From: Gudongella sp034004165
Lineage (GTDB): Bacteria > Bacillota > Clostridia > Tissierellales > Tissierellaceae
Reading direction: 5' to 3'
Length of the DNA stretch: 5,235 bases
NCBI GenBank assembly: GCA_034004165.1
Contig: JAVEXI010000081.1
Coordinates: forward strand, 1 to 5,235
In this document: piece by piece, positions 1-5,235 of the stretch
Numbering within the stretch: position 1 is the first letter of the stretch
How the letters are laid out: each line of letters opens with the position of its first letter
The notes under the pieces: model-generated
What the model was told of the DNA's origin: nothing
Seen by the model: only the letters and a program-made list of their open reading frames with translations
Databases searched by the model: none
Made by a program: the position numbers and the translations under genes

Positions 1-1
1 A

Positions 2-430
2 TCAGTTCTGCTTCTAGTGGTAGGGCAAGTGCTATTGAGGTATGTCTTCAAAGCCCCCTTAATGGGTATTGAAGAACTTTTATTCTTTCCAACGATCTGG
101 CTATACATGCTTGGAGGAGCAAATGCATCACAGGAGAGAAATCACATTTCATGCGGGATATTGACACTTTACATTAAGAAGCCTTTGACAATGATGAAAT
201 TTAATATCATGAAGAATACAGTGTCTATTATTGTTGGTGTTTGGCTGCTTTATTGGGCTTACTGGTTATTTACTTATTCCCTAAACTTGTGGAAAACAAG
301 CGATCTTCTCTATATACCTATGTTTTTTATGGAGTCTGCTCCATTTATAGGACTTTTGTTAATGGTTTTTTACGGAGTAATTGAGTGGCTTGACAGTATA
401 CAAATTTACTTAAGAGAGAGGAGGAAATAA
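2..430 (+). CDS. dctQ: TRAP transporter small permease (DctQ family), 5'-truncated by window edge
   Basis: Small membrane subunit of a TRAP transporter, which pairs with the large permease DctM to import an organic acid with sodium. The frame is open to the left edge, reading S-V-L-L-L-V before the GTG at 17, so that GTG is internal and the true start lies upstream. The DctQ signature is clear: Q-V-L-L-R-Y-V-F, then P-L and E-E-L, then a hydrophobic helix ending G-G-A-N-A-S and R-N-H-I. Visible membrane segments are the end of helix 1, helix 2 (about 65-125), helix 3 (about 220-290) and helix 4 (about 325-390). The visible part is 142 residues; the family is usually about 150-180, so only a short N-terminus is missing. 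The stop is 4 bases before the dctM start, so translation is probably coupled. The operon promoter is outside the window. The family is sure; the substrate is not shown. Confidence 0.93.
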   Translation, partial: SVLLLVVGQVLLRYVFKAPLMGIEELLFFPTIWLYMLGGANASQERNHISCGILTLYIKKPLTMMKFNIMKNTVSIIVGVWLLYWAYWLFTYSLNLWKTSDLLYIPMFFMESAPFIGLLLMVFYGVIEWLDSIQIYLRERRK

Positions 431-434
431 GCTC

Positions 435-1742
435 ATGGAAATGATGACGGTTGTTGGCTTAACGATTATTCTATTAATATTTTTATTGATGCTGAGTATT
501 CCTCTTCCATACTGCTTCGGTGGAGCTCTAATGTTTATGAGTATATTTGGTGGAGTTGCAATGAAAAGTATGTTCCTTTGGGGGACAAATCAGCTTATAA
601 GTTCGGTACTTCTAGCAAGTCCTCTATTTATCCTCGCAGGGTCCTTTATGGGGAGCAGCGGTATAGCCAAACGGCTGCTCGATGTTGCTGATGCTTTTGT
701 AGGAAGCATCAGAGGAGGACTTGGGGTAGTTAGTGTTGTAACATGTGCACTGATTGGTGCAATATCAGGCAGTGGTTTTACAGGTGTTTCTGCGACTGGT
801 CCGATCATGATCCCAAGAATGGTTGAACAGGGATATCCAAGAGGTTATGCAACCGCACTTGTAACAGTTTCCTCTGTGTTGGGACTACTTATCCCCCCCA
901 GTGTTGTTATGATAATGTATGGTTGGGTAACTGAAACATCTATACTAGCGGCATTCCTATCAACATTAGTTCCAGGGTTACTTATTACGTTTTTATTCAG
1001 CTTAATAAACATAATATGGGCTAGGAAATTTCCACTCGTGTTAACCGAAAAAATGGAGATTGGGCCTAAGCTTAAGCAAATTAAGACTAGAACATTTAGT
1101 GCATTTCCTGCATTAATGATGCCAGTTATAATCCTAGGCGGAATTTACGGTGGTTTGTTTACACCGACAGAAGCTGCTGCAGTTTCAGCTGTATATGCAA
1201 TAATAATTGGATTCCTGGTATACAAAACTATGAATCTTAAGAGTTTTTATAATTACGCACTAGAGTCAGCAACATCAATAGGCGCTATAATGACTATGAT
1301 AATTTTCACATTTATGCTGAGCCAAACTCTAGTTATGCTACAGGTACCACAAAAGCTTATCGAGTTAATCTATGGAATTACAACAAATAAGATCATAATA
1401 CTAGTCGTAGTCAACTTATTCTTATTCATCGTTGGTATGATAGTAAATGACACAACAGGAATGATACTTGTTGCACCTTTGTTATTGCCACTTATGGTTG
1501 AACTTGGAGTACATCCTGTGCATCTCGGAGCTATGATGGGAGTCAACCTAGCAATGGGAGGGATCACACCTCCGTATGCAAGTATTCTTTACCTGGGAAT
1601 GAGAATAGGTAAGTGTGAATTTGCAGATATACTTAAACCAGCACTCATGTTCCTGTTCTTTGGATATGTGCCTGTAGTTTTCCTTACAGCTTTCGTACCA
1701 GCGCTTGCGCTCTGGCTTCCAGGATTAGCAGGATTACTGTAA
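435..1742 (+). CDS. dctM: TRAP transporter large permease (DctM family)
   Basis: Large, transport-catalysing membrane subunit of the TRAP system. At 435 residues it is full length (the family is usually about 425-440) and almost wholly hydrophobic, fitting 11-12 membrane helices in two inverted halves. Family motifs appear in order: I-S-G-S-G near residue 110 with G-P-I-M-I-P after it, the first I-P-P-S hairpin at 153-156, G-G-I-Y-G-G-L-F-T-P-T-E-A-A ending near 248, N-D at 338-339 (the second half's equivalent of the sodium-site region), and T-P-P-Y at 378-381. The start is the ATG at 435: AGGAGG at 419-424 lies 10 bases upstream, and it follows the DctQ stop by 4 bases. In-frame ATGs at 441 and 444 are less well placed. 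The stop codon lies within a short palindrome (1732-1744). Family assignment is sure; substrate is unknown. Confidence 0.97.
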   Translation: MEMMTVVGLTIILLIFLLMLSIPLPYCFGGALMFMSIFGGVAMKSMFLWGTNQLISSVLLASPLFILAGSFMGSSGIAKRLLDVADAFVGSIRGGLGVVSVVTCALIGAISGSGFTGVSATGPIMIPRMVEQGYPRGYATALVTVSSVLGLLIPPSVVMIMYGWVTETSILAAFLSTLVPGLLITFLFSLINIIWARKFPLVLTEKMEIGPKLKQIKTRTFSAFPALMMPVIILGGIYGGLFTPTEAAAVSAVYAIIIGFLVYKTMNLKSFYNYALESATSIGAIMTMIIFTFMLSQTLVMLQVPQKLIELIYGITTNKIIILVVVNLFLFIVGMIVNDTTGMILVAPLLLPLMVELGVHPVHLGAMMGVNLAMGGITPPYASILYLGMRIGKCEFADILKPALMFLFFGYVPVVFLTAFVPALALWLPGLAGLL

Positions 1743-1815
1743 TCTTCAAAGGGATCTGAATTAATAGTTGAATCAAATGGTCTGAAATATTGATCAAAAT
1801 ATAAAGGAGGATGAA

Positions 1816-2808
1816 ATGGACACACTACTTATTAGCCAAGAGCAAATCAAAGAGTTGATAACAATGAAAGAGGTCGTAGAAATCTGCGACAAAACCTTCC
1901 AAGGAATGGGTGAAGGGACCGTTATAAATCCTACTAAGGTACTTCTTGACCTTGGAGAGACAAATCCTTACCCCCCATACAAAGGTTTTATGAATGCAAT
2001 GCCTGCCTACATTGGTTGGCAAGATGTTGCAGGTATTAAATGGGCAGGTGGAAACCTTGGTAAAAGAAAAGAAATGGGGCTTCCATACATTACATCATTG
2101 ATCATGATGATCGATCCAGCTGTTGGAAACTTTACTGGTGTATTAGATGGAGAATTTATTACAAACTGCAGAACAGGTGCACAAACTGCTGTTGCGTTGA
2201 AGTATATGCTGGATAAGAAGTCAATTAAGATAGGCTTATATGGTGCTGGAATGCAAGGTCATACACAGACCTTGGCGATATCAGAGCTATTTAATATCGA
2301 AGAAGTAAGAGTTTACGACGTATTCAAAGGAGCTGCATTAAAGTACGCTGAGAACATGAAAGATGTTGTAAAGGGAGACATCATAGTTTGTGATAGTCCT
2401 GAGGAAGCAGCATCAGGAGATGTAATTATTGCAGTTACTCAATCCAAAGACAAGTTCATCAAGAATGAATGGATAAAACCTGGCACAGTAGTTTTCCCCA
2501 TGGGATCATACCAAGAGTGCGATAATGAGTTCATATTAAGTGCGGACAAAATCATCGTTGACCATATTGGGCAGTGTCTCCATAGGGGAGCTCTTGCAGA
2601 GTTAAATCACGAAGGCAAAATCCTGGAAGAAAATATATTTGCAACTATTGGAGACCTGGCATTCGGGAACAAAACAGCCAAGATTCAGCCAGATGAAAGA
2701 TATCTCTGTATACCAATAGGAACTGGAGCAATGGATGTTGCAGTAGCTGGAATCGTTCTACAAAAAGCCAAAGAAAAAGGGATTGGCGGAACCTATAAGT
2801 TTGTATAG
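1816..2808 (+). CDS. Ornithine cyclodeaminase / mu-crystallin family NAD(P)-dependent enzyme
   Basis: Predicted cytosolic oxidoreductase of 330 residues, normal for the family, whose members include ornithine and lysine cyclodeaminase, an alanine dehydrogenase, ketimine/imino-acid reductases and the ectoine-degradation protein EutC. Visible marks: I-K-W at 74-76 (K75 matches the substrate-binding lysine), C-R-T-G-A at 118-122 (R119 matches the carboxylate-binding arginine), Rossmann motif G-A-G-M-Q-G at 143-148, V-Y-D at 165-167 at the end of the next strand (an acid there suits NAD), M-G-S at 228-230, V-D at 247-248 (D248 matches the catalytic aspartate of ornithine cyclodeaminase), and a typical C-terminus with I-G-T-G-A-M-D. 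All key residues appear intact, so it should be active. The ATG at 1816 has AAAGGAGG at 1803-1810, 5 bases upstream. It lies 73 bases after dctM and 37 before dctP, so it belongs to the operon and probably acts on the imported compound. The exact reaction cannot be read from sequence. Confidence 0.93.
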   Translation: MDTLLISQEQIKELITMKEVVEICDKTFQGMGEGTVINPTKVLLDLGETNPYPPYKGFMNAMPAYIGWQDVAGIKWAGGNLGKRKEMGLPYITSLIMMIDPAVGNFTGVLDGEFITNCRTGAQTAVALKYMLDKKSIKIGLYGAGMQGHTQTLAISELFNIEEVRVYDVFKGAALKYAENMKDVVKGDIIVCDSPEEAASGDVIIAVTQSKDKFIKNEWIKPGTVVFPMGSYQECDNEFILSADKIIVDHIGQCLHRGALAELNHEGKILEENIFATIGDLAFGNKTAKIQPDERYLCIPIGTGAMDVAVAGIVLQKAKEKGIGGTYKFV

Positions 2809-2845
2809 CAACCAAGACGAGTAAATTAAAAAGGGAGGCTAAAAG

Positions 2846-3371
2846 ATGAAAAAAAGAACACTAGCATTATTATTAGCAACTGTTTTAATGATCATGCCTA
2901 TCATGACAGCATGTTCAGGGGGGTCACAGCAATCAGGTGGCGGAGATGGTATTAAAGAAAGAACCTTCAAGCTAGCACACATTAGACCAGCAGGGTCCAG
3001 TGCGGACATAAACGTTAATTTCTTTAAAGATGAGGTAGCAAAAGCAAGCGATGGCAAGTTGACAATGGAAATTTATCCAGCCAGCCAGTTGGGTGACTAC
3101 ACTGTAGTTATGGAGCGTGTTGCTATAGGCGACGTTGAAATGCAGATAGCACCACTTGGAACAAATATGAATAAGGCATTCGGATTATCAAATGCTCCCT
3201 ATATCGTAGAGAACTGGGAACAAGCAAAAGAAACATTTAAAAGCGGTGGAACACTTGTAAATGCAATGTCTGCATTAATGGAAGAGAATGGTCTGAAGTT
3301 CCTTGCTACATACCCATTGTACTTTGGAGGTATTGCTCTTGTTAAAGAACCGGCAAGTCCAGAGGATCCTA
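2846..3371 (+). CDS. dctP: TRAP solute-binding lipoprotein DctP, N-terminal part (interrupted by assembly gap)
   Basis: First 175 codons of the extracytoplasmic substrate-binding protein of the TRAP transporter. The start at 2846 has AAGGGAGG at 2831-2838, 7 bases upstream. Residues 1-22 form a lipoprotein signal (M-K-K-R, hydrophobic core, M-T-A-C) with the lipid-anchored cysteine at C23, followed by a Gly/Ser/Gln linker; methionine at -3 is less common than leucine. The mature domain starts with F-K-L-A-H-I-R and shows Y-P-A-S-Q-L-G and M-E-R-V-A-I-G-D-V-E-M, typical of DctP domain 1. Reading into the N run gives a false end at 3487. Joined to the part after the gap, with the duplicate removed, codon 176 becomes AAT and the frame continues to 4104, giving 343 residues, the usual size. 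This is therefore one intact gene with a scaffold gap in it. Its place last in the operon fits the transporter. Confidence 0.92.
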
Positions 3372-3598
3372 NNNNNNNNNNNNNNNNNNNNNNNNNNNNN
3401 NNNNNNNNNNNNNNNNNNNNNNNNNNNNNNNNNNNNNNNNNNNNNNNNNNNNNNNNNNNNNNNNNNNNNNNGGTGGAACACTTGTAAATGCAATGTCTGC
3501 ATTAATGGAAGAGAATGGTCTGAAGTTCCTTGCTACATACCCATTGTACTTTGGAGGTATTGCTCTTGTTAAAGAACCGGCAAGTCCAGAGGATCCTA
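3245..3598 (+). repeat. 127-bp exact direct duplication flanking the assembly gap (3245-3371 and 3472-3598)
   Basis: The 127 bases ending at the gap are identical, base for base, to the 127 bases that begin right after it; the offset is 227. Each copy stops exactly at the gap on one side and continues into unique dctP sequence on the other. An exact overlap of 127 is the largest k-mer size commonly used by de Bruijn assemblers, so this looks like two contigs sharing one k-mer end and scaffolded without merging. Removing 227 bases restores one dctP frame. A true tandem duplication would have no reason to end exactly at both gap borders. Confidence 0.93.
3372..3471. other. Assembly gap: 100 N placeholder within dctP
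   Basis: A run of exactly 100 N, the conventional length for a gap of unknown size. Because the flanks are the same 127 bases, the real distance is probably an overlap of minus 127 rather than 100 missing bases. No biological content should be assigned to it. Confidence 0.98.
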
Positions 3599-4104
3599 AT
3601 GTACCTAAGAATATCAAGATCAGAGTACCTCCAATGAAGGCATATGAGCTTGAAGCAGACGTTCTTGGCTACCAAGCTACACCTCTAGCGTTCGCTGATA
3701 CATTTACAGCTCTTCAAACGGGTATAGTTGAAGGCGCTATAGGTGCAGGCGCAGAAGGATATTTCTCAAACTTCAAGGATATAATAAAGTATTACCTTCC
3801 ACTTAATGATCACTTTGAAATGTGGTATTTGTACATGAATCTGGAAGTATGGAATTCTTTATCAGCTGAAGAGCAAGAAGTAATCCAAACTGCTGCTAAA
3901 GCATTAGAAGACAAGAGATTTGCAGAAGCAGAAGCAGAAACAGCTGAATATGAAGCAAAACTAGAAGAAGCTGGCATAACAATAATAAGATTCACTGATG
4001 AACAACTCTCTAATTTTGCAAAAATAAGTAGAGAAAAAGTATGGCCGCAAATAAAAGCTGACTTTGGTGAAGAACTATTTGACGAAGTTACAGGTGGTAA
4101 ATAA
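3472..4104 (+). CDS. dctP: TRAP solute-binding protein DctP, C-terminal part (5' end at assembly gap)
   Basis: Second part of the same dctP gene, in frame from the first base after the gap (G-G-T-L-V-N); the first 127 bases repeat the end of the N-terminal part. The ATG at 3493 is internal (M141 of the joined protein) and should not be taken as a start. In joined numbering, K-I-R-V-P-P puts the arginine that holds the substrate carboxylate in this family at R184, and A-L-Q-T-G-I-V-E-G at 213-221 is the signature before the second pocket segment. After it comes A-I-G-A-G-A-E-G-Y instead of the more common D-G-x-E-N type, so the ligand may differ from the C4-dicarboxylate and sialate members. 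An Ala/Glu-rich helix at about 275-300 and a C-terminal segment ending T-G-G-K complete the fold. The terminator begins 42 bases after the stop. Family is sure; ligand unknown, though R184 favours a carboxylate. Confidence 0.93.
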   Translation, partial: GGTLVNAMSALMEENGLKFLATYPLYFGGIALVKEPASPEDPNVPKNIKIRVPPMKAYELEADVLGYQATPLAFADTFTALQTGIVEGAIGAGAEGYFSNFKDIIKYYLPLNDHFEMWYLYMNLEVWNSLSAEEQEVIQTAAKALEDKRFAEAEAETAEYEAKLEEAGITIIRFTDEQLSNFAKISREKVWPQIKADFGEELFDEVTGGK

Positions 4105-4145
4105 TAGCTAACTAGAGTTAATCTCATTGTTTTTCATACCCCCTC

Positions 4146-4176
4146 AAAAACCGACATCCTAGTGATGTTGGTTTTT
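4146..4176 (+). terminator. Rho-independent terminator of the TRAP operon
   Basis: A 13-bp stem (4146-4158 with 4164-4176) containing one G-T wobble pair, loop C-T-A-G-T, with the right arm ending in five T. The left arm starts with five A, so the hairpin could also stop transcription coming from the right. It lies 42 bases after the dctP stop and separates the operon from the regulator gene. Confidence 0.9.
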
Positions 4177-4185
4177 GTGTGGATA

Positions 4186-4214
4186 ATGTATAAGAAAGAT
4201 TGTCAAATATACAT
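4186..4214. repeat. 7-bp inverted repeat upstream of the regulator promoter, possible operator
   Basis: ATGTATA (4186-4192) and TATACAT (4208-4214) are perfect reverse complements with a 15-base spacer, so half-site centres are 22 bases apart, about two helical turns. The repeat ends 8 bases before the predicted -35 box. That placement suits a dimeric regulator such as the GntR protein encoded next, but the spacer is longer than in classic FadR-type sites and the region is very AT-rich, so chance is possible. Confidence 0.35.
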
Positions 4215-4300
4215 CAATTAAGTAGACAGCAGACTAAATTTAGATTAAAATTAATATTGGAAATTATTGAAAAATCTGCTTATGCAATGAGTGTCAAATA
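4201..4300 (+). repeat. 9-bp direct repeat TGTCAAATA bracketing the regulator promoter
   Basis: TGTCAAATA occurs at 4201-4209 and again at 4292-4300, 91 bases apart. The first copy overlaps the right half of the inverted repeat; the second lies just before the possible start codon at 4310. They flank the predicted promoter and could be binding sites of one regulator. An exact 9-mer in 205 bases of AT-rich DNA is suggestive, not proof. Confidence 0.3.
4223..4251 (+). promoter_or_regulatory. Predicted sigma-A promoter of the GntR-family regulator
   Basis: TAGACA (4223-4228) matches the -35 consensus at 5 of 6 bases, and TAAAAT (4246-4251) matches the -10 at 5 of 6, with the ideal 17-base spacer. 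Transcription would start near 4258, giving a leader of about 50-70 bases. The spacer contains a perfect 10-bp palindrome, CTAAATTTAG (4234-4243), a possible operator position. The promoter lies after the operon terminator, as expected for a separate unit. Confidence 0.6.
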
Positions 4301-4309
4301 AAAATTATT

Positions 4310-4975
4310 ATGAAGGTTGGTATATCCGTGAAAACAAGCTCTAAAATTGCGTATGATTACATCAAGAATAAAATCTTATATTGCGAATATCAACCAGGAC
4401 AACTTTTGTCAGAAAAGGAAATCGTTGATGAACTCAATATGAGCAGAACGCCAGTGAGACAAGCTCTAAATATGCTTGCTGGCGAAAGCTTAATAAGAAT
4501 AATTTCAAACAAGGGAATTCAAATTAGCAACATTTCAGAAAAAAAAGTCAAAGAAGTTAGAGAACTGAGAATTATACTTGAAAAACTCATTATTGAGAAA
4601 GCTGTAGATAACATTTCTGAAAAGGATTTTGAAGTCTTAGACAATCTTCACCAGAAGCTTTACGAAGATCTTGAAAGATCAGATCCATTGGGAATTTTTA
4701 AAGCAGGAAACAGTATACATCTATTTATTTCAGAAATCGCCGATAACGAAACCCTTACTAACATGCTAAAAATATTGAGAAACGATAGCAGTAGAGGATA
4801 TATGTATTATTTAAAAAATAAGCTTGAAAGAGGAAATGACCAACAGAAAAGGGTAATAAAAGAGAAACTCAGGGAATCACATGAAGATATTCTTCATGCT
4901 CTCAGAGAACGAGATAAAGAAAAGGCAAGAGCAGCCATAGACAGAGACCTCAATGTGTTAAGCGATTATATATAA
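4310..4975 (+). CDS. GntR-family transcriptional regulator, FadR/FCD subfamily
   Basis: Predicted DNA-binding regulator of 221 residues, normal for the subfamily. Residues about 10-75 are the GntR winged helix: Y-I-K-N-K-I-L near 17-23, P-G at 29-30, then the helix-turn-helix E-I-V-D-E-L-N-M-S-R-T-P-V-R-Q-A-L (37-53), and K-G-I wing residues at 68-70. The rest is an all-helical FCD ligand domain beginning E-L-R-I-I-L-E (85-91). Of the four usual metal ligands (Asp, His, His, His), H137 and H191 are present, but the Asp position is G133 and the last His position is D213, so metal or ligand binding is probably altered. Start choice is uncertain: ATG 4310 has no ribosome site, while GTG 4328 (codon 7) has GAAGG at 4312-4316, 11 bases upstream; both keep the whole domain. 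It has its own promoter and terminator and probably controls the upstream TRAP operon and itself (inference from position). Confidence 0.93.
   Translation: MKVGISVKTSSKIAYDYIKNKILYCEYQPGQLLSEKEIVDELNMSRTPVRQALNMLAGESLIRIISNKGIQISNISEKKVKEVRELRIILEKLIIEKAVDNISEKDFEVLDNLHQKLYEDLERSDPLGIFKAGNSIHLFISEIADNETLTNMLKILRNDSSRGYMYYLKNKLERGNDQQKRVIKEKLRESHEDILHALRERDKEKARAAIDRDLNVLSDYI
4312..4316 (+). promoter_or_regulatory. Candidate ribosome binding site favouring the GTG start at 4328
   Basis: GAAGG lies 11 bases before the in-frame GTG at 4328, whereas the 20 bases before ATG 4310 contain only A/T-rich sequence with no purine-rich site. Either the protein starts at 4328 (215 residues) or ATG 4310 is used weakly. 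No conserved residue is lost with the shorter form. Confidence 0.4.
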
Positions 4976-4987
4976 GTCGGATTATAC

Positions 4988-5030
4988 AGAGAAAAGAGCA
5001 AACACTAGCACGTTGTTTGCTCTTTTCTCT
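4988..5030. terminator. Bidirectional terminator hairpin between the convergent genes
   Basis: A perfect 16-bp stem (4988-5003 with 5015-5030) and 11-base loop. The right arm is pyrimidine-rich and followed by TT; the left arm is purine-rich, so transcripts in both directions end in U-rich arms, though neither has a clean run of T after the stem. It begins 12 bases after the regulator stop and touches the stop codon of the minus-strand gene, so it should serve both. Confidence 0.8.
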
Positions 5031-5235
5031 TTAGATCCTTAAAAAATTAACAACAACAAATAGCTTCCTAACACACCCAGCATGTTTGCCTGACTTTATT
5101 TGTTGCCATTGATCATCTCCTAATTCTTCTCTAGATCCCCTAATACACTCATTACAGTACTCATAAATTGAAGATTTCCCCAAAGCATGACCCTGATTAT
5201 ATTTTCGGGCATAATATACTGAGAGGTCATCGAGG
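5031..5235 (-). CDS. Hypothetical protein, C-terminal fragment, convergent with the regulator
   Basis: On the minus strand one frame stays open from the window edge (first full codon at 5234-5232) for 67 codons to a TAA at 5033-5031, which directly abuts the terminator hairpin. The 5' part lies outside the window. The fragment is soluble and mixed in charge: it begins L-D-D-L-S-V-Y-Y-A-R-K-Y-N, contains C-N-E-C at residues 27-30 of the fragment and H-A-G-C at 51-54, and ends F-V-V-V-N-F-L-R-I. The C-x2-C then H-x2-C spacing (20 residues between the pairs) could be a zinc site, but I do not recognise the family and assign no function. Support for a real gene is the open frame in AT-rich DNA, the terminator at its stop and the lack of another explanation for these 200 bases. 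Another minus-strand frame is open for only 37 codons. Confidence 0.6.
   Translation of the reverse strand, partial: LDDLSVYYARKYNQGHALGKSSIYEYCNECIRGSREELGDDQWQQIKSGKHAGCVRKLFVVVNFLRI

Noticed and set aside
590..808. Minus-strand open frames over dctM (also 1370-1567 and 1589-1825)
   Set aside because: They are opposite conserved permease sequence, low in complexity and without ribosome sites.
1811..1858. Short open frame starting at ATG 1811 just before the cyclodeaminase-family gene
   Set aside because: The ATG touches the Shine-Dalgarno site with no spacing, and the frame ends after 15 codons; the ATG at 1816 is well spaced and starts the conserved protein.
3260..3276. Inverted repeat AATGCA-ATGTC-TGCATT inside dctP
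   Set aside because: It is a 6-bp match within conserved coding sequence, best explained by codon use; no sign of regulatory role.
3303..3617. Open frames on both strands that run through the N block
   Set aside because: They exist only because N codons do not read as stops; none has the DctP frame or a ribosome site.
3493..4104. A separate 203-residue protein starting at ATG 3493
   Set aside because: The ATG lies in the duplicated overlap and equals internal M141 of DctP; there is no ribosome site or signal peptide, and collapsing the overlap puts it in frame with the N-terminal part.
3810..4127. 105-residue minus-strand open frame over the end of dctP
   Set aside because: It lies wholly opposite conserved DctP sequence, is Ser/Ala-rich in the manner of a complementary-strand shadow, and has no supporting signals.
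4267..4300. Second promoter with TTGAAA at 4267-4272
   Set aside because: No acceptable -10 box lies 16-18 bases downstream; the 4223-4251 promoter fits far better.

Overview
The window looks like chromosomal DNA of an AT-rich, low-GC Gram-positive anaerobe of the Clostridia type (an inference). Supporting signs are the A/T-ending codon use with many AGA and ATA codons, strong Shine-Dalgarno sites (AGGAGG and close variants) before dctM, the cyclodeaminase gene and dctP, and a solute-binding protein carrying a lipoprotein signal instead of a periplasmic one. TRAP transporters are scattered rather than universal in this group.

Layout: positions 2-4104 hold a plus-strand operon for a TRAP (tripartite ATP-independent periplasmic-type) transporter. 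It runs small permease DctQ (5' end outside the window), large permease DctM, an ornithine cyclodeaminase/mu-crystallin family enzyme, then the binding protein DctP. A strong rho-independent terminator (4146-4176) closes it. Next come a predicted sigma-A promoter (4223-4251) flanked by repeats, and a GntR-type regulator of the FadR/FCD subfamily (4310-4975, same strand, separate transcript). A perfect 16-bp hairpin (4988-5030) follows, and then the 3' end of a convergent minus-strand gene (5031-5235) of unknown function.

The dctP gene is interrupted by exactly 100 N. The 127 bases before the gap are repeated identically right after it, so the apparent break is very probably an assembly artefact: removing 227 bases joins the two parts in frame into a 343-residue protein of normal family length.

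How the genes could work together (inference): lipoprotein DctP captures an organic acid outside the membrane and DctQM imports it with sodium. The NAD(P)-dependent cyclodeaminase-family enzyme, whose gene sits between dctM and dctP, acts on the imported compound or a product of it, which points to an amino or imino acid rather than a plain C4-dicarboxylate. The FCD regulator next door would sense the substrate or a metabolite. I see a coherent uptake-and-catabolism locus whose substrate is unknown; I see no phage, CRISPR, insertion sequence, tRNA or rRNA, and no clearly new system.
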